Below the pieces are notes generated by a model that worked only from the letters and a program-made list of their open reading frames with translations, searched no databases and was not told the origin of the DNA. Of a stretch of DNA of 64,000 nucleotides, positions 1 through 8,373 are shown one piece after another. The stretch spans positions 1 through 64,000 of the forward strand of contig NZ_JACVXD010000011.1 of NCBI RefSeq assembly GCF_014596975.1. The letters run 5' to 3'. This stretch comes from Aestuariibaculum marinum (GTDB lineage: Bacteria > Bacteroidota > Bacteroidia > Flavobacteriales > Flavobacteriaceae). Position 1 is the first letter of the stretch. Each line of letters opens with the position of its first letter. The translations under genes were made by a program, and so were the position numbers.

Positions 1-18
1 TCATATTAGAGTAAGAAA

Positions 19-68
19 GAGGGACTTTAGTCCCTCGTGTAACAAACCTATGGACTTCAAGTCCATAG
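19..68. repeat. Two adjacent perfect hairpins
   Basis: Two short inverted repeats stand side by side. The first has arms GAGGGACT (19-26) and AGTCCCTC (29-36). The second has arms CTATGGACT (48-56) and AGTCCATAG (60-68). Neither is followed by a T-run, so they do not look like a simple terminator. Paired hairpins like this occur in REP-type sequences and at IS200/IS605-type ends, but no transposase is visible here. They lie about 85 bp upstream of the kdgF start. Confidence 0.6.
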
Positions 69-126
69 TGGTTTAGTTTATCCTAGATTAAAAACGGATT
101 CATTTAAGCTTTCTATTTTAAAATCT

Positions 127-134
127 TACATTTG
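127..134 (+). promoter_or_regulatory. Possible -7 box of kdgF
   Basis: TACATTTG matches the Bacteroidota -7 consensus TAnnTTTG and lies 18 bp before the kdgF start codon. I see no clear TTG at the -33 position, so the call rests on one box only. Confidence 0.4.
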
Positions 135-151
135 AGAAAACTATTTAAATT

Positions 152-499
152 ATGGCAAATTTTGGTGCGAGTAAGGTGTTTTTATTAGGGGATGATATCG
201 AGTGGGAAGACTTAGGCGGCGGTATTAAGCGCAAAATAATGGGTTACGATGACAATATCATGCTGGTGAATGTAAGCTTTGAAGCTGGAGGAGTTGGAGC
301 GATGCATAAACACCCGCATGTGCAGGTCACTTACGTGGCAAGTGGAGAATTTGAATTCACCGTTGGAGATGCCGTGAAATTAGTAAAAGAAGGCGACGGA
401 CTTTATATTCCTCCAAATACCATGCATGGTACGGTTTGTAAAAAGGCTGGTGTTTTAATTGATGTGTTTAATCCTATTCGTGAGGATTTTATGCAGTAG
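152..499 (+). CDS. kdgF: KdgF-type cupin (unsaturated uronate linearization)
   Basis: A 115-residue single-domain cupin. KdgF proteins open 4,5-unsaturated uronates released by polysaccharide lyases or unsaturated glucuronyl hydrolases into linear ketosugars. The metal-binding pattern is visible as HKHPHVQ at about residues 52-58, a downstream YVASGEFEF strand, then GDGLYIPPNTMHG with the last cupin histidine. The length is normal for the family. It is intracellular, with no signal peptide. Context supports the call: the next genes are 2-keto-3-deoxygluconate kinase, KDPG aldolase and a LacI-type regulator, the usual end-pathway of alginate and other uronates. A bidirectional terminator follows. 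The alternative is a generic cupin, but the residues and neighbours fit KdgF well. Confidence 0.85.
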   Translation: MANFGASKVFLLGDDIEWEDLGGGIKRKIMGYDDNIMLVNVSFEAGGVGAMHKHPHVQVTYVASGEFEFTVGDAVKLVKEGDGLYIPPNTMHGTVCKKAGVLIDVFNPIREDFMQ

Positions 500-521
500 T
501 ATAAAAACAGAATAGTTAATA

Positions 522-552
522 AAAAAGGTTTCAAGATTCTTGAAACCTTTTT
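522..552. terminator. Bidirectional intrinsic terminator
   Basis: Stem AAAAAGGTTTCAAG (522-535), loop ATT, and complementary arm 539-552 ending in a T-run. The A-run on the other side lets it also serve the minus strand. It sits between the convergent kdgF and lacI-type genes. Confidence 0.85.
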
Positions 553-566
553 TATTTGGAGGCGCA

Positions 567-1595
567 TTACCTCTTTTTATTTGATGAATCTCTAACAATA
601 AGCTCGGCACCTAAGATAACTTTATTCAGGGTTTGCTTTTTGTTAGGTGTTTTTACACGTTCTAAAAAAGTTAGTGCAGCTTGTTTTCCAATTTCGGCAC
701 TATGCTGATTTACTGTTGTGATTGAAGGCGCTACTAAGGCAGTAAAAGGTTCATTTCCAAAGCCTACCAAAGCAATGTCTTCAGGAACTCTAACATGCGC
801 TTCTTCAAGTGCTTGTAGCGCGCCCAGAGCGGCGTAATCGGCTGCCACATAAACAGCATCCGGTCTGTTTTCTAAGGCTAATAATTGTTGCATTTGCTTT
901 TTCCCATCTTCAATGGTTAAACTACTTTCAATTAGTAATTCGTTTTCAAGAGGTAAGTTGTACTTATTAATCGCATCAACGTAGCCCTTAACTCGGTTAT
1001 TGAAAATTCGGGTATGTCGGTAGCCACCAATATGTGCTATGCGTTTGCAGCCTTGTTCAACTAAATGCTCTACAATCATATGGCTACTATCGTAGTCATT
1101 AATTCCAATGTAATCGACATTTAAATCGTTTTCACCACGGTCGAATAAAATTAACGGAATACCTTTCGACTTTATTTTTTCGTAATAATCTAAATCTACA
1201 GTTTCATTAGCCATAGAAGCGATAATACCATCTACCTGAGAAAATAACAAAGTGTCGATATTACTACATTCTTTTTTGAAAGATTCGTTAGATTGTGTAA
1301 TGATGATGTTGTAGCCTTTCTTGTTTAAAACCTCCTCAATATTTTGAATGACTGACGAAAAAAAGTTGCTGTTGGTTCGTGGAACAATTAAACCAACCAG
1401 ATTACTTTTACCACGACGAAGGGCACTGGCCAGGTGGTTGGGTTGGTAGTTTAGTTTTTTAGCCACCTCTTTAACAGCTTCTTTGGTTTTGTCACTAATG
1501 CGGGAATCGTCGTGTAAAGCTTTAGAAACTGCGGCCGGCGAAATGTTTAAAACATTAGCAATGTCTTTTATAGTTGATTTTTTTTTGTTGGTCAA
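567..1595 (-). CDS. LacI-family transcriptional regulator
   Basis: LacI/GalR repressor. The N-terminal HTH reads STIKDIANVLNISPAAVSKA with the hinge helix NHLASALRRG. A periplasmic-binding-protein-like sensor domain follows (LVGLIVPRTNSNFF to ELIVRDSS). An open frame runs back to a TTG at 1655, but that TTG coincides with the -33 element of a promoter and the upstream 60 bp also carry an operator-like palindrome. I therefore place the start at the TTG at 1595, giving 342 aa starting TNKKKSTIKDIAN, the normal family length. It is divergent from kdgK and probably controls the KdgF/KdgK/KDPG-aldolase genes and itself. The ligand is probably KDG or a related uronate intermediate, which is inferred from neighbours only. 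Confidence 0.85.
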   Translation of the reverse strand: MTNKKKSTIKDIANVLNISPAAVSKALHDDSRISDKTKEAVKEVAKKLNYQPNHLASALRRGKSNLVGLIVPRTNSNFFSSVIQNIEEVLNKKGYNIIITQSNESFKKECSNIDTLLFSQVDGIIASMANETVDLDYYEKIKSKGIPLILFDRGENDLNVDYIGINDYDSSHMIVEHLVEQGCKRIAHIGGYRHTRIFNNRVKGYVDAINKYNLPLENELLIESSLTIEDGKKQMQQLLALENRPDAVYVAADYAALGALQALEEAHVRVPEDIALVGFGNEPFTALVAPSITTVNQHSAEIGKQAALTFLERVKTPNKKQTLNKVILGAELIVRDSSNKKR

Positions 1596-1610
1596 TTTTT
1601 TTATATATTT

Positions 1611-1626
1611 GCTTAATCGTTTAAGC
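1611..1626. promoter_or_regulatory. LacI-type operator 1
   Basis: GCTTAATCGTTTAAGC is a near-perfect palindrome with a central CG, the usual form of LacI/GalR operators. It abuts the -7 box of the regulator's own promoter, so it probably mediates autorepression. A sister site lies at 1698-1713. Confidence 0.75.
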
Positions 1627-1655
1627 AAAATTACTGTAATACTTTTTATAATCAA
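1626..1655 (-). promoter_or_regulatory. Promoter of the LacI-type regulator
   Basis: On the minus strand, TTG (1655-1653), a 19-bp spacer and TAATTTTG (1633-1626) match the Bacteroidota -33/-7 consensus. Transcription would begin at about 1620, inside operator 1. This rules out a translation start at 1655 and favours 1595. Confidence 0.7.
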
Positions 1656-1697
1656 AATTAAGTATTTTGATAATGGTAATTTTTTTTTCTAAACACT

Positions 1698-1713
1698 GCT
1701 TAAACGTTTAACT
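1698..1713. promoter_or_regulatory. LacI-type operator 2
   Basis: GCTTAAACGTTTAACT carries the core palindrome TTAAACGTTTAA and resembles operator 1. It lies 35 bp upstream of the kdgK start, next to a weak -7-like TAAATTTTG at 1713-1721, so binding would block kdgK transcription. Confidence 0.7.
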
Positions 1714-1748
1714 AAATTTTGAATAAATAATTAATAACTATTAAAAAA

Positions 1749-2795
1749 ATGAGTAAAGTAGTAACTTTTGGTGAGATCATGCTTCGTTTGGCTCCTCAAG
1801 GATTTAAAAGATTTTCGCAAGCAGATAATTTTGATGTTGTGTATGGTGGTGGAGAGTCTAACGTTGCCGTTTCATTAGCTAATTATGGTGTATCTGTAGA
1901 TTTTGTAACGCGTTTACCAAAAAATGATATTGGAGAATGTGCAATGATGGAAATGCGTAAACGTGGTGTTAACGTAGATAAGATTATCTGGGGTGGTGAC
2001 CGTTTAGGAATTTATTTCTTAGAAACTGGTGCCGTATCAAGAGGTAGTAAAGTGGTTTACGATCGTGCGCACTCGGCTATGGCTGAAATTGAAGCTGGAA
2101 TGGTGGATTGGGATGCTGTTTTTGAAGGTGTAGAGTGGTTCCACTGGACAGGTATTACACCTGCAATTTCTCAAGGTGCTGCCGATGCTTGTTTAGAGGC
2201 TGTTAAAGCTGCTAGCGCAAAAGGTATTACTATTTCAACAGACTTAAACTACCGTGCTAAATTATGGAAATACTGTGATGACGCACATAGAGAAGCTGTA
2301 ATGACTGAGTTAACATCTTATTGTGATATTGTTTTAGGAAACGAAGAAGATGCTGAAATGCACTTCGGTATCAAACCAGAAGGAATTACAGTTCAAACGC
2401 AAGGACACGATGTTAAAGCAGAGGCGTTTTTATCAGTTTGTAAGCAAATGATGGAGAAATTCCCAAGAGCTAAAAAAGTAATTACTACGTTAAGAGGTTC
2501 TATTTCTGCATCACACAATACTTGGGCTGGTGTATTATATGATGGAAACAAAATGTTCGAAACGCGTCAGTACCAAATCACAGATATCGTTGATCGCGTA
2601 GGTGGTGGAGATTCATTTATGGGAGGTTTAATCTACGGATTATTAAAATACCCGGAAGATGATCAAAACGCTTTAGATTTCGCTGTTGCCGCATCTTGTT
2701 TAAAACATACGATTAAAGGGGATGCGAACTTAGTTACTGTTTCAGAAGTTGAAAAATTAATGGGTGGTGACGCTTCAGGTCGTGTAGCTCGATAA
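1749..2795 (+). CDS. kdgK: 2-keto-3-deoxygluconate kinase (PfkB family)
   Basis: A 348-residue PfkB/ribokinase-fold sugar kinase that would phosphorylate 2-keto-3-deoxygluconate to KDPG in the cytoplasm. The N-terminal signature GGGESNVAVSLANYG and the C-terminal signature DRVGGGDSFMGGLIYGLL with the catalytic Asp (GGGD) are present. It is 11 bp from the KDPG aldolase gene, forming an operon that completes uronate breakdown to pyruvate and glyceraldehyde-3-phosphate. Two LacI-type operators precede it. Other PfkB sugar kinases are possible, but the aldolase partner makes KdgK by far the best choice. Confidence 0.9.
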   Translation: MSKVVTFGEIMLRLAPQGFKRFSQADNFDVVYGGGESNVAVSLANYGVSVDFVTRLPKNDIGECAMMEMRKRGVNVDKIIWGGDRLGIYFLETGAVSRGSKVVYDRAHSAMAEIEAGMVDWDAVFEGVEWFHWTGITPAISQGAADACLEAVKAASAKGITISTDLNYRAKLWKYCDDAHREAVMTELTSYCDIVLGNEEDAEMHFGIKPEGITVQTQGHDVKAEAFLSVCKQMMEKFPRAKKVITTLRGSISASHNTWAGVLYDGNKMFETRQYQITDIVDRVGGGDSFMGGLIYGLLKYPEDDQNALDFAVAASCLKHTIKGDANLVTVSEVEKLMGGDASGRVAR

Positions 2796-2806
2796 AATAT
2801 TTAAAA

Positions 2807-3475
2807 ATGGCACAATATACAAGATTAGAAGTAGCTCAGGCTATGAAAGAAACAGGAATGATTCCTTTATTCTTCAATAGTGATATCGAGTTAAGTAAAA
2901 AAGTATTAAAAGCGTGTTACGATGGTGGCGCTAGATTATTAGAGTTTACTGCACGTGGCGATTTCGCTCACGAAGTTTTTGGAGAATTAACTAAGTATGC
3001 TATTAAAGAACTTCCTGGAATGATTATGGGAGTGGGATCAGTAACTGATGCTGCTGCTGCTTCATTATATATGGCTTTAGGGGCAAACTTTATTGTAACT
3101 CCAGTTTTACGAGAAGATATCGCTATCGCTTGTAACCGTAAAAAGGTATTATGGTCGCCTGGATGTGGAAGTTTAACTGAAATAGCAAGAGCTGAAGAGC
3201 TTGGTTGTGAAATCGTTAAATTGTTCCCTGGTGATTTATACGGACCTAAATTCGTAAAAGGTATTAAAGGGCCTCAACCATGGACAAGCATTATGCCAAC
3301 AGGTGGTGTATCTCCAACCGAAGAAAACCTTAAAGGTTGGTTTGATGCCGGAGTAACTTGCGTTGGTATGGGATCTCAATTAATTTCAAAAGAGATTTTG
3401 GCGAATAAAGATTATGTAAAATTAGAGCAGGATGTAAAAGCTGCTTTAGAGATAATTAAATCTGTTAGAAAATAA
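2807..3475 (+). CDS. eda: KDPG (2-keto-3-deoxy-6-phosphogluconate) aldolase
   Basis: A 222-residue class I aldolase splitting KDPG into pyruvate and glyceraldehyde-3-phosphate, the last step of the Entner-Doudoroff and uronate routes. LEFTARG carries the conserved Glu, and EIVKLFPGDLYGP carries the Schiff-base Lys in the KLFP motif. IMPTGGV forms the phosphate-binding end of the barrel. It follows kdgK by 11 bp and is closed by a terminator. Cytoplasmic. KHG/KDPG aldolases can be bifunctional, so activity on 4-hydroxy-2-oxoglutarate cannot be excluded. Confidence 0.9.
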   Translation: MAQYTRLEVAQAMKETGMIPLFFNSDIELSKKVLKACYDGGARLLEFTARGDFAHEVFGELTKYAIKELPGMIMGVGSVTDAAAASLYMALGANFIVTPVLREDIAIACNRKKVLWSPGCGSLTEIARAEELGCEIVKLFPGDLYGPKFVKGIKGPQPWTSIMPTGGVSPTEENLKGWFDAGVTCVGMGSQLISKEILANKDYVKLEQDVKAALEIIKSVRK

Positions 3476-3495
3476 TTGTAAAATTTTCTAAAAAG

Positions 3496-3523
3496 AAAAG
3501 GTTGAACATGAGTTCAACCTTTT
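3496..3523. terminator. Bidirectional intrinsic terminator
   Basis: Stem AAAAGGTTGAAC (3496-3507), loop ATGA, arm GTTCAACCTTTT (3512-3523), followed by more T residues. It separates the KDPG aldolase gene from the convergent lipoprotein gene. Confidence 0.85.
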
Positions 3524-3985
3524 TTATTTTATTCTGTGATAGATTTCACCATAAATAGGGTTTCCTAAGCTGTCTTTTTCTGTTTGCATATAGGAGTCTT
3601 CGTTTATAAAGACAATATCTAATCTGTGTATACTATCTTTTTCTAAAACAGTAAGCAAGGCTTCAGAACCATATTCAGTGTGCTCAGCTAAGGTATCATT
3701 TTTAAAGGTATAGTTTCCGCTACCAAACCATTCTGAGGAATCGTACGAGGTAAACCTATTCCACATAAATTTTTTCTCAGAAAACATTTTCATTTGTATA
3801 AATTTCTCAGAAGTTTTAATGGTATCCACAGATCCATCACCGCTATAATTTAAATAACTAGTCATTTTCCATGCGCCTTTTAAATCAAGTTCATTGGTTG
3901 GAGCAGCTTTTTTGAGTTCAGCCTTGGGTTTTTGGTTACAGGATAGTAAAATTGTAGTACAGAGAAGTAAGAGTATTGATTTCAT
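3524..3985 (-). CDS. Small lipoprotein, lipocalin-like hypothetical
   Basis: A 153-residue exported protein. The signal peptide ends in the lipobox LLSC, so it is membrane anchored. The body (LKGAWKMTSYLNYSGDG and alternating strand-like stretches) resembles small lipocalin-like proteins that begin with a GxW motif, but no ligand or catalytic residues can be named. It is monocistronic between a terminator and the thioredoxin reductase gene, in the opposite direction. Function unknown. Confidence 0.7.
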   Translation of the reverse strand: MKSILLLLCTTILLSCNQKPKAELKKAAPTNELDLKGAWKMTSYLNYSGDGSVDTIKTSEKFIQMKMFSEKKFMWNRFTSYDSSEWFGSGNYTFKNDTLAEHTEYGSEALLTVLEKDSIHRLDIVFINEDSYMQTEKDSLGNPIYGEIYHRIK

Positions 3986-4121
3986 AATTGTCTTATTTGG
4001 TTATTAGTCAGATTACTACAATTTACGAAAAAAATGTGATGAAAGCGAATGAAGATAATAACTAATTATGGTCTGATAATATCTTTTGATAACTTTCGTA
4101 TTAGTTTTCTATTAAAAATTC

Positions 4122-4129
4122 TAATTTTG
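4122..4129 (+). promoter_or_regulatory. Possible -7 box of trxB
   Basis: TAATTTTG matches TAnnTTTG and lies 24 bp before the trxB ATG. No TTG at the ideal distance upstream is clear, so the promoter is only partly supported. Confidence 0.4.
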
Positions 4130-4153
4130 TTTTAATTAAAATTAGTAGCAATT

Positions 4154-5128
4154 ATGTCAGATACAATAGAAAGAGTAAAGTGCTTAATTATCGGGTCGGG
4201 CCCAGCAGGGTATACAGCAGCGATTTATGCAGCACGTGCTAATATGAGTCCGGTATTATACCAGGGAACGCAACCAGGCGGACAGTTAACAACCACGAAT
4301 GAAGTTGAGAACTTTCCAGGCTATCCACAAGGGATTACAGGACCAGAAATGATGATGGAATTACAGGCTCAGGCACAACGTTTTGAAGCCGATATTCGAG
4401 ACGGATGGATTACTAAGGTTGATTTTTCAGGTGATGTTCATAAAGTATGGGTAAATGATGAAAAGGAGATTCATTGCGATACGGTAATCATTTCAACTGG
4501 AGCTTCAGCAAAATATTTAGGATTAGAATCTGAACAAAAATATTTGAAGTTAGGTGGTGGTGTATCGGCATGTGCGGTATGTGATGGCTTCTTCTACAGA
4601 AACCAGGAAGTGGTGATTGTAGGTGCCGGAGATTCAGCTTGTGAAGAAGCACACTACTTATCCAAGCTTTGTAAAAAAGTAACCATGTTGGTAAGACGCG
4701 ATGAATTTAGAGCGTCTAAAATCATGGCAGAACGTGTGGCTAACACCGAGAATATCGAGATTTTATTCAATACAGAAACCGATGAAGTTATTGGTGACGG
4801 ACAAGTGGTAACTGCAGTTCGAGTTTATAACAATAAGACTAACGAGAAACATGAGATTCCAGCAACAGGATTCTTTGTGGCTATCGGGCATAAACCAAAC
4901 ACCGATATCTTTAAAGATTATTTAGACTTAGATGAAACAGGTTACATTATCAATAAACCAGGAACGGCAAAAACCAATGTTCCGGGAGTGTTTGTAAGTG
5001 GTGATGCCGCCGATCATGTATACCGCCAGGCAATTACAGCAGCCGGAACCGGTTGTATGGCAGCCTTAGATGCTGAGCGTTATTTAGCTGCTAAAGAAGC
5101 TACAGTAGAGGCTTCTGCTGCGGTATAA
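4154..5128 (+). CDS. trxB: Thioredoxin-disulfide reductase
   Basis: A 324-residue flavoprotein reducing thioredoxin with NADPH in the cytoplasm. The FAD-binding IIGSGPAGYTAAIYAARA lies at the N-terminus. The redox-active CAVC lies in SACAVCDGFF at about residue 136, and the NADPH-binding VIVGAGDSACEEA follows. The C-terminal FAD motif GVFVSGDAADHVYRQAITAAGTG is intact. Length and domain order are those of low-molecular-weight bacterial TrxB. It is a single gene with its own terminator, outside the PUL, and marks the conserved chromosome just left of tRNA-Pro. Confidence 0.95.
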   Translation: MSDTIERVKCLIIGSGPAGYTAAIYAARANMSPVLYQGTQPGGQLTTTNEVENFPGYPQGITGPEMMMELQAQAQRFEADIRDGWITKVDFSGDVHKVWVNDEKEIHCDTVIISTGASAKYLGLESEQKYLKLGGGVSACAVCDGFFYRNQEVVIVGAGDSACEEAHYLSKLCKKVTMLVRRDEFRASKIMAERVANTENIEILFNTETDEVIGDGQVVTAVRVYNNKTNEKHEIPATGFFVAIGHKPNTDIFKDYLDLDETGYIINKPGTAKTNVPGVFVSGDAADHVYRQAITAAGTGCMAALDAERYLAAKEATVEASAAV

Positions 5129-5143
5129 AGTATAAATTTAAAT

Positions 5144-5185
5144 AAAAACAAAAAGCCGAAGTATTTACTTCGGCTTTTTGTTTTT
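5144..5185. terminator. Intrinsic terminator after trxB
   Basis: A long, nearly perfect hairpin. The left arm contains AAAAAGCCGAAGTA, the right arm contains TACTTCGGCTTTTT, and a T-rich run follows. Confidence 0.9.
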
Positions 5186-5243
5186 ATTTAAAAGTTTTTG
5201 AAATTTATTAAAAAGTATTTTCTTTGATTATAAGTTTCAATAT

Positions 5244-5318
5244 CGGGATGTGGCGCAGTCCGGTTAGCGTACACGGCTGGGGGCCGTGTGGTCGCAGGTT
5301 CGAATCCTGTCATCCCGA
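5244..5318 (+). tRNA. tRNA-Pro (anticodon GGG)
   Basis: The acceptor arms CGGGATG (5244-5250) and CATCCCG (5311-5317) pair fully, followed by discriminator A and no encoded CCA. The anticodon stem CACGG/CCGTG encloses loop CTGGGGG with anticodon GGG. The T loop is GTTCGAATC. The last 15 bases of this region (TCCTGTCATCCCGAC, 5305-5319) recur at 59309 and 63391, which marks this tRNA as the probable attachment site of an integrated element. Confidence 0.95.
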
Positions 5319-5448
5319 CTTTTCTCACAAAAAAACATCTGTTTAATAAGTGTTATCCCTAGGCAGATGGAAAGGTAGGATAATGGAAGCTACAAACTAT
5401 AAACGGTTGTTGTAAGTGTTTATTTATTGTTGAAGTTTGTATTTATGA

Positions 5449-5487
5449 GATATAAAAAGACCCCTCAATGAGGGGCCTTTTTATATC
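5449..5487. terminator. Bidirectional intrinsic terminator
   Basis: Left arm 5449-5466 (ends CCCCTC), loop AAT, right arm 5470-5487 (starts GAGGGG). T-rich on both strands. It would end transcripts from the tRNA side and from the leftward DUF4965-family gene. Confidence 0.85.
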
Positions 5488-5513
5488 ACGATTCACTAAT
5501 TGTTAAAGGTAAT

Positions 5514-7988
5514 CTACTTTTCTAAAACTTTTAAAAGTTTAATAAAATATCCACCCACAACAGAGCGAGCTTTAAAGTTTATACGTTTTGCGTTCGTAGT
5601 TTCATGAAAGTCGCTTATTGGCTCTCTACTCGGAGTTTCATTAGCATAGGTCCATACAGGATTAATTAAAGCATCAAAATCGCTTTTGTTTTCGGCTAGG
5701 GTTGCTGTCCACATAATCCAATCAGATTTTGTGTAGGTTCTTCTACTATCCAGAGGTAATCCATATTTGTTTTGTTTTGTTAAGTAATATTTGATTTCCT
5801 TTCTAGGAATAGATTTTGAGAAAATATTTAAATCTAATATTTCATCCCAAACAAGATTGTATTTTTGACTCCAAGTGTTTTTAGCCTCAAAAGCTAAACT
5901 ATAGTGGTCTCCGTCGTTATCAATTTTTTCCCAATCTTTAGCTAATTTTTTTGCTACTCTTATGTATTTTTTTTCGACATCTTTCTTTCCTAACATACCA
6001 GCAAGTTTACCATAAGATGCAATACCCATAATTGCTTTTACAGATAAATTTGCGTTTCGAGCTAAGTGACCAGCAAAATCATCAGTACATAATTGGTTTC
6101 CTGGATCAAAACCATTATCAACTAAATAGTCGGCCCATGTAGTAAGGGTTTCCCAATGTTTTTCTGCATAATTAGCATGACCTTCTCTTTGAGCAATTGC
6201 AGCTGTTAATATAATCATGTTACCAGCTTCTTCTACAGGCATATCTTCACCGTAAATATGGCCAGTAGCAACAGGATAAACACCTAAGTCATGCGTTGGG
6301 TAAGGTTTAGACCATTTACCGCTTTTTTCACTGTAATAAAAAATACCGTTTAGCATGCCTTTTAACAAATCAGGATTGTAAATCAAAAACAGCGGAGCAG
6401 ATGGGTAGGTAACATCTACAGTATTAATAAATCCACCACTATTGTTTTCTTTTGAAAGAAAAAGAATTTCTCCTTCAGGACTTTCTACTAAGGAATGAGC
6501 AGCTATGGCTTGTCTGTATGTTAAAAGACATAAATCGGCATATTTTTTACCACCAGCATTTAAACAATCATTATATAATTTTTCATCAAATGCTTTTACT
6601 CGTTCTATTACATCGTTATATTCATTTGAAGCTGTTGCTAAAGCATTATCCATAGAACTTCCATCTTTTTTAAACCAAGGCTTTAATTTGGTATCAAAAT
6701 AGTTAATGCTATATATCTCATCATATCCAAACATAAAAAGAGAACTTACTTCTTCAGATCCAATAGTACCTAAATCACTAATAGTATTTAATACTAAATT
6801 TTTACCGGTAACTTCTGTTTTTGTATTTATTTTTTCATTAGATACGAAAGGAAGCAAAGACGTGTTTATTTCACTGATATAGTGTTGTGTTTTACCTGAG
6901 TGGGCAGATAAATAAAAGTATCCCCAATCTACACGCATATCATCACTCTTTTTCTGTAAAACAGGTTGCTCTACAGTCCCTGCTTTAAGAATATTGAGGT
7001 TGTTTTGTGTGTATTTAGATACAACAACCTCTTGTTGAGGTGAATATACTGCAATATTACTTGAAGCACCAATATATAGTTTAGCTTGATGCTTTCTATT
7101 ATCTTTTGATTTTACATTCACTGATAAATAAGATATTGGTCTACTCATCAGATTTAAATCATCTAGTAATAACGGCGAAGTAAAGGTAGCTGTAAGTACC
7201 ATGTTATCACAATCAAATGTATAAATGGTTTGGTTAGCATTTATAACAACGTCTGTTTGCTTGGCTTTTTTTATTGTTAAGTTTTGCATAGATGGAGCTT
7301 CGGTAACTAAACCAGCATCTAAACATTGTCCTCCTGCTGTATTTTTTATATGAATGGCTAATACGTTATTTTTTGATTTTAAAGATTTAATATATTTTTT
7401 ATCAATAGGAATGTATTTGTAACTATGTTGCCAACCTTCTGTTTCATAAATTTTGTCTCCGTTTAAATAAACTACAACATTATCATCATGTCTAAGTTTT
7501 AAATACAGGTTTTTTAAATTAGTGTTATTCAAATCGAAAGAGCGTCTGTACCAAAGATCATTACTTTTCCATACTGTTTTAGCATCCCTTGGGTTATCAC
7601 TAAAAGGGGCTCCCCCTTTTTTCCAAGAGCTACTATCATAGTCGGCTTTTTCCCATCCAGACTTTGGTTTTGATTCAGAGTAATCTGCTTCATAATTAAT
7701 TTCATCCGAAGCGGCTAGAACAGATTCATAGATTTTTGTTTCAGCACCAAGAAAACGATAATAAGAATCATCTACTTTTAAAATGCCCAGTAAAGAGTGA
7801 TCTTGATTAGTCCAGTGTTGTGTAGCTGAACCATTAAGTTCTGAATCTTTTGACCAAATGCTAAAGTTTGGATTGTGGGTGATTAATGGATAGGCTGGAG
7901 CTCTAAGTTTTTCTTGAGCGCACAAGGTTGTTGCTTCAATAATTAATAAAAGAAGACTGAAAATTTTGATGTGTTTTGTTAATCTCAT
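5514..7988 (-). CDS. DUF4964/DUF5127/DUF4965/DUF1793 (GtaA-like) protein with inserted beta-sandwich
   Basis: An 824-residue exported protein (signal peptide ending TTLCAQ). The family is named after fungal glutaminase A, but in Bacteroidota it usually sits in PULs and its activity there is not settled. The N-terminus reads RAPAYPLITHNPNFSIWS. At about residues 82-232 the usual domain is interrupted by a jelly-roll-like block (LWYRRSFDLNNTN, LRHDDNVVVYLNGDKIYETEGW) like GH2 sugar-binding domains. The C-terminal alpha/alpha-barrel part includes CTDDFAGHLARNANLSVKA and DYSL/KARSVVGGYFIKLL. It is a close paralogue of the gene at 23970 and is the leftmost PUL gene, transcribed away from the divergent GH2. 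Probably a periplasmic exo-acting glycosidase or accessory enzyme; substrate unknown. Confidence 0.85.
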   Translation of the reverse strand: MRLTKHIKIFSLLLLIIEATTLCAQEKLRAPAYPLITHNPNFSIWSKDSELNGSATQHWTNQDHSLLGILKVDDSYYRFLGAETKIYESVLAASDEINYEADYSESKPKSGWEKADYDSSSWKKGGAPFSDNPRDAKTVWKSNDLWYRRSFDLNNTNLKNLYLKLRHDDNVVVYLNGDKIYETEGWQHSYKYIPIDKKYIKSLKSKNNVLAIHIKNTAGGQCLDAGLVTEAPSMQNLTIKKAKQTDVVINANQTIYTFDCDNMVLTATFTSPLLLDDLNLMSRPISYLSVNVKSKDNRKHQAKLYIGASSNIAVYSPQQEVVVSKYTQNNLNILKAGTVEQPVLQKKSDDMRVDWGYFYLSAHSGKTQHYISEINTSLLPFVSNEKINTKTEVTGKNLVLNTISDLGTIGSEEVSSLFMFGYDEIYSINYFDTKLKPWFKKDGSSMDNALATASNEYNDVIERVKAFDEKLYNDCLNAGGKKYADLCLLTYRQAIAAHSLVESPEGEILFLSKENNSGGFINTVDVTYPSAPLFLIYNPDLLKGMLNGIFYYSEKSGKWSKPYPTHDLGVYPVATGHIYGEDMPVEEAGNMIILTAAIAQREGHANYAEKHWETLTTWADYLVDNGFDPGNQLCTDDFAGHLARNANLSVKAIMGIASYGKLAGMLGKKDVEKKYIRVAKKLAKDWEKIDNDGDHYSLAFEAKNTWSQKYNLVWDEILDLNIFSKSIPRKEIKYYLTKQNKYGLPLDSRRTYTKSDWIMWTATLAENKSDFDALINPVWTYANETPSREPISDFHETTNAKRINFKARSVVGGYFIKLLKVLEK

Positions 7989-8373
7989 TTAGTTTAAAAT
8001 TTCTTTTGTTATTAATTTTAAGTAAAGCATGTATGTGTTAACAATCATAAAGGAGATTAAAAACTTATTTTTACACGGTTTACTAGGGTGTTCAAATATA
8101 AGAGGCAGGGAAGTATAATCTTTTATCAAATAGTCTCACTATTCAATATTATGTGTCAATGTTAAAACGAATACACCCTTATAAGCCTTGTTTGGTTAGT
8201 TTTTATGAAACAATGACACAAGCAAAAATTAAAAAATAAAGAAATATACGCTTCTTTATAAAAAAAAATTATTTGATGAAATTCAAGAATGAATATTATC
8301 GAAATTACAAAGCGTGAATTGGAATAAATATTTATGAATAACATCTAAATCAACTAACATAAATAATACGAAA
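7989..8373. other. Divergent intergenic region
   Basis: A gap of 385 bp between the leftward DUF4965-family gene and the rightward GH2 gene. It must hold both promoters, but I could not find a convincing TTG-19 bp-TAnnTTTG pair. It contains no supported gene. Confidence 0.5.

Noticed and set aside
8162..8344. 60-residue leftward frame in the divergent region upstream of the GH2
   Set aside because: Phe/Ile-rich low-complexity translation of AT-rich DNA. It lies where promoters are expected and has no conserved pattern.
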